From Lysinibacillus sp. BPa_S21 (lineage in GTDB: Bacteria; Bacillota; Bacilli; Bacillales_A; Planococcaceae): DNA of 64,000 bases. The notes below the pieces were generated by a model. The model did not search any database, was not told where the DNA came from, and saw only the letters and a list, made by a program, of their open reading frames with translations. The stretch lies in contig NZ_JALIRS010000002.1 in the NCBI RefSeq assembly GCF_023337795.1, forward strand, positions 124,001-188,000, in the 5' to 3' direction. This document shows, in pieces, positions 63,644-64,000 of the stretch; within the stretch, counting starts at the first letter, position 1; each line of letters opens with the position of its first letter. A program made the translations under genes and the position numbers.

Positions 63644-64000
63644 AAAAAAAGTCCTCTGCAAAAAGGATTTTTCCTAATTGCAGAGGACGATTCAAGACCG
63701 CGTTGCCACCTCATATTAGAGCATATTTGCTCTCCCTTATGTGCTCAGCCTTAGTTCGCCATTTTAACTGATACCTTTTAGGTGAATGACGAAAAGATTT
63801 GTCTAAGTCGAAGCACCCCCTATAACGTGGGGAATCCGTTCGCTATTATCTGCCTTGGCATCATTACAGTCAGAGGCATTAATTTCGTTCAATAGGTGTT
63901 TGTAAACCTACTGGATGAAGATCATTAGCGACTCTCATAAGTCCATTCACATAAGCTACAAATCAGTTTGCACCATCCACTGACTCTCTAAATTGCACAC
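63644..64000 (-). promoter_or_regulatory. T-box riboswitch leader of the trp operon, Trp specifier
   Basis: T-box sequence AGGTGGCAACGCGGT (63697-63711) and terminator GTCCTCTGCA...TGCAGAGGAC (63651-63688) with seven T. The Stem I element AGAGAGTCAGTGGATGGTGC lies at the right edge. The specifier loop reads GTGAATGGACTTATGAGAG, codon TGG at 63943-63945. Uncharged tRNA-Trp should allow read-through. The 5' end or promoter may lie past the window. The trpE start is about 610 bases beyond the terminator. Confidence 0.93.

Overview
The window looks like chromosomal DNA of a low-G+C Gram-positive bacterium of the Bacillaceae/Planococcaceae, most likely Lysinibacillus or a close relative. The basis is Bacillus-like synteny (alaS-ireB-ruvX-yrzB; recD2, TPR protein, mnmA, cysteine desulfurase, cymR, rarA; 6S RNA-aspS-hisS-amidase; dtd-rel-apt-recJ), T-box and M-box leaders, GGAGG-type ribosome binding sites, and several families of Bacillaceae-type intergenic repeats. 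No database search was possible, so the genus is an inference. Most genes are on the minus strand.

Layout. 1-0.5 kb: a 21-bp-period repeat array. 0.6-9 kb: two DUF1292 proteins, ruvX, ireB, alaS behind a T-box with an Ala specifier, a CorA-type Mg transporter behind an M-box with a 31-codon ORF in between, and an HpaB-type hydroxylase. 9-16 kb: a small unknown protein, an SH3-polysaccharide deacetylase, recD2, an unlinked eukaryotic-type HisA (HIS6-like) and a small alarmone synthetase. 16-18.2 kb: a repeat-rich island with two small membrane peptides and pseudogene debris. 18.2-27 kb: tRNA thiolation and cysteine metabolism (TPR, mnmA, cysteine desulfurase, cymR), rarA, three unrecognised proteins and tcdA.

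27.4-38 kb is the main metabolic locus. It consists of two minus-strand units that share one GntR-type operator motif: nagA, gntR, an SIS-domain protein of the UPF0309 type, ptsH, ptsI and an Eis-like acetyltransferase; then EIIB-EIIA-EIIC of the lactose/chitobiose PTS family, a MupG-family (DUF871) protein and an N-acetylglucosamine-kinase-like gene interrupted by an in-frame TGA in its phosphate-binding loop. I infer an amino-sugar or muropeptide (MurNAc-GlcNAc-like) recovery pathway. Neither a recognisable NagB nor MurQ is present; the UPF0309 protein sits in the nagB position.

38-57 kb: GrpB, 6S RNA, aspS and hisS behind a T-box whose specifier reads best as AAC (Asn), an SH3-amidase, DUF2642, dtd, rel, psuG-psuK, an MFS/MarR pair with twin operators, a decayed phzF, apt and recJ. 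57-64 kb: a compact trpEDCFBA operon without trpG behind a Trp T-box.

The most unusual feature is a set of intergenic arrays, each built of about 21-bp units with a constant core plus variable positions, at four places and with three different cores. Two large arrays about 56 kb apart share the same 9-bp core in opposite orientation. In addition there are a palindrome-ended Bacillaceae repeat (seven copies in various states), a multi-hairpin element with compensatory stem changes, and a GCGAAAGCGAAGCG motif family. Repeat material has been inserted between the T-box terminator and the start codon in both the alaS and the trp leaders.
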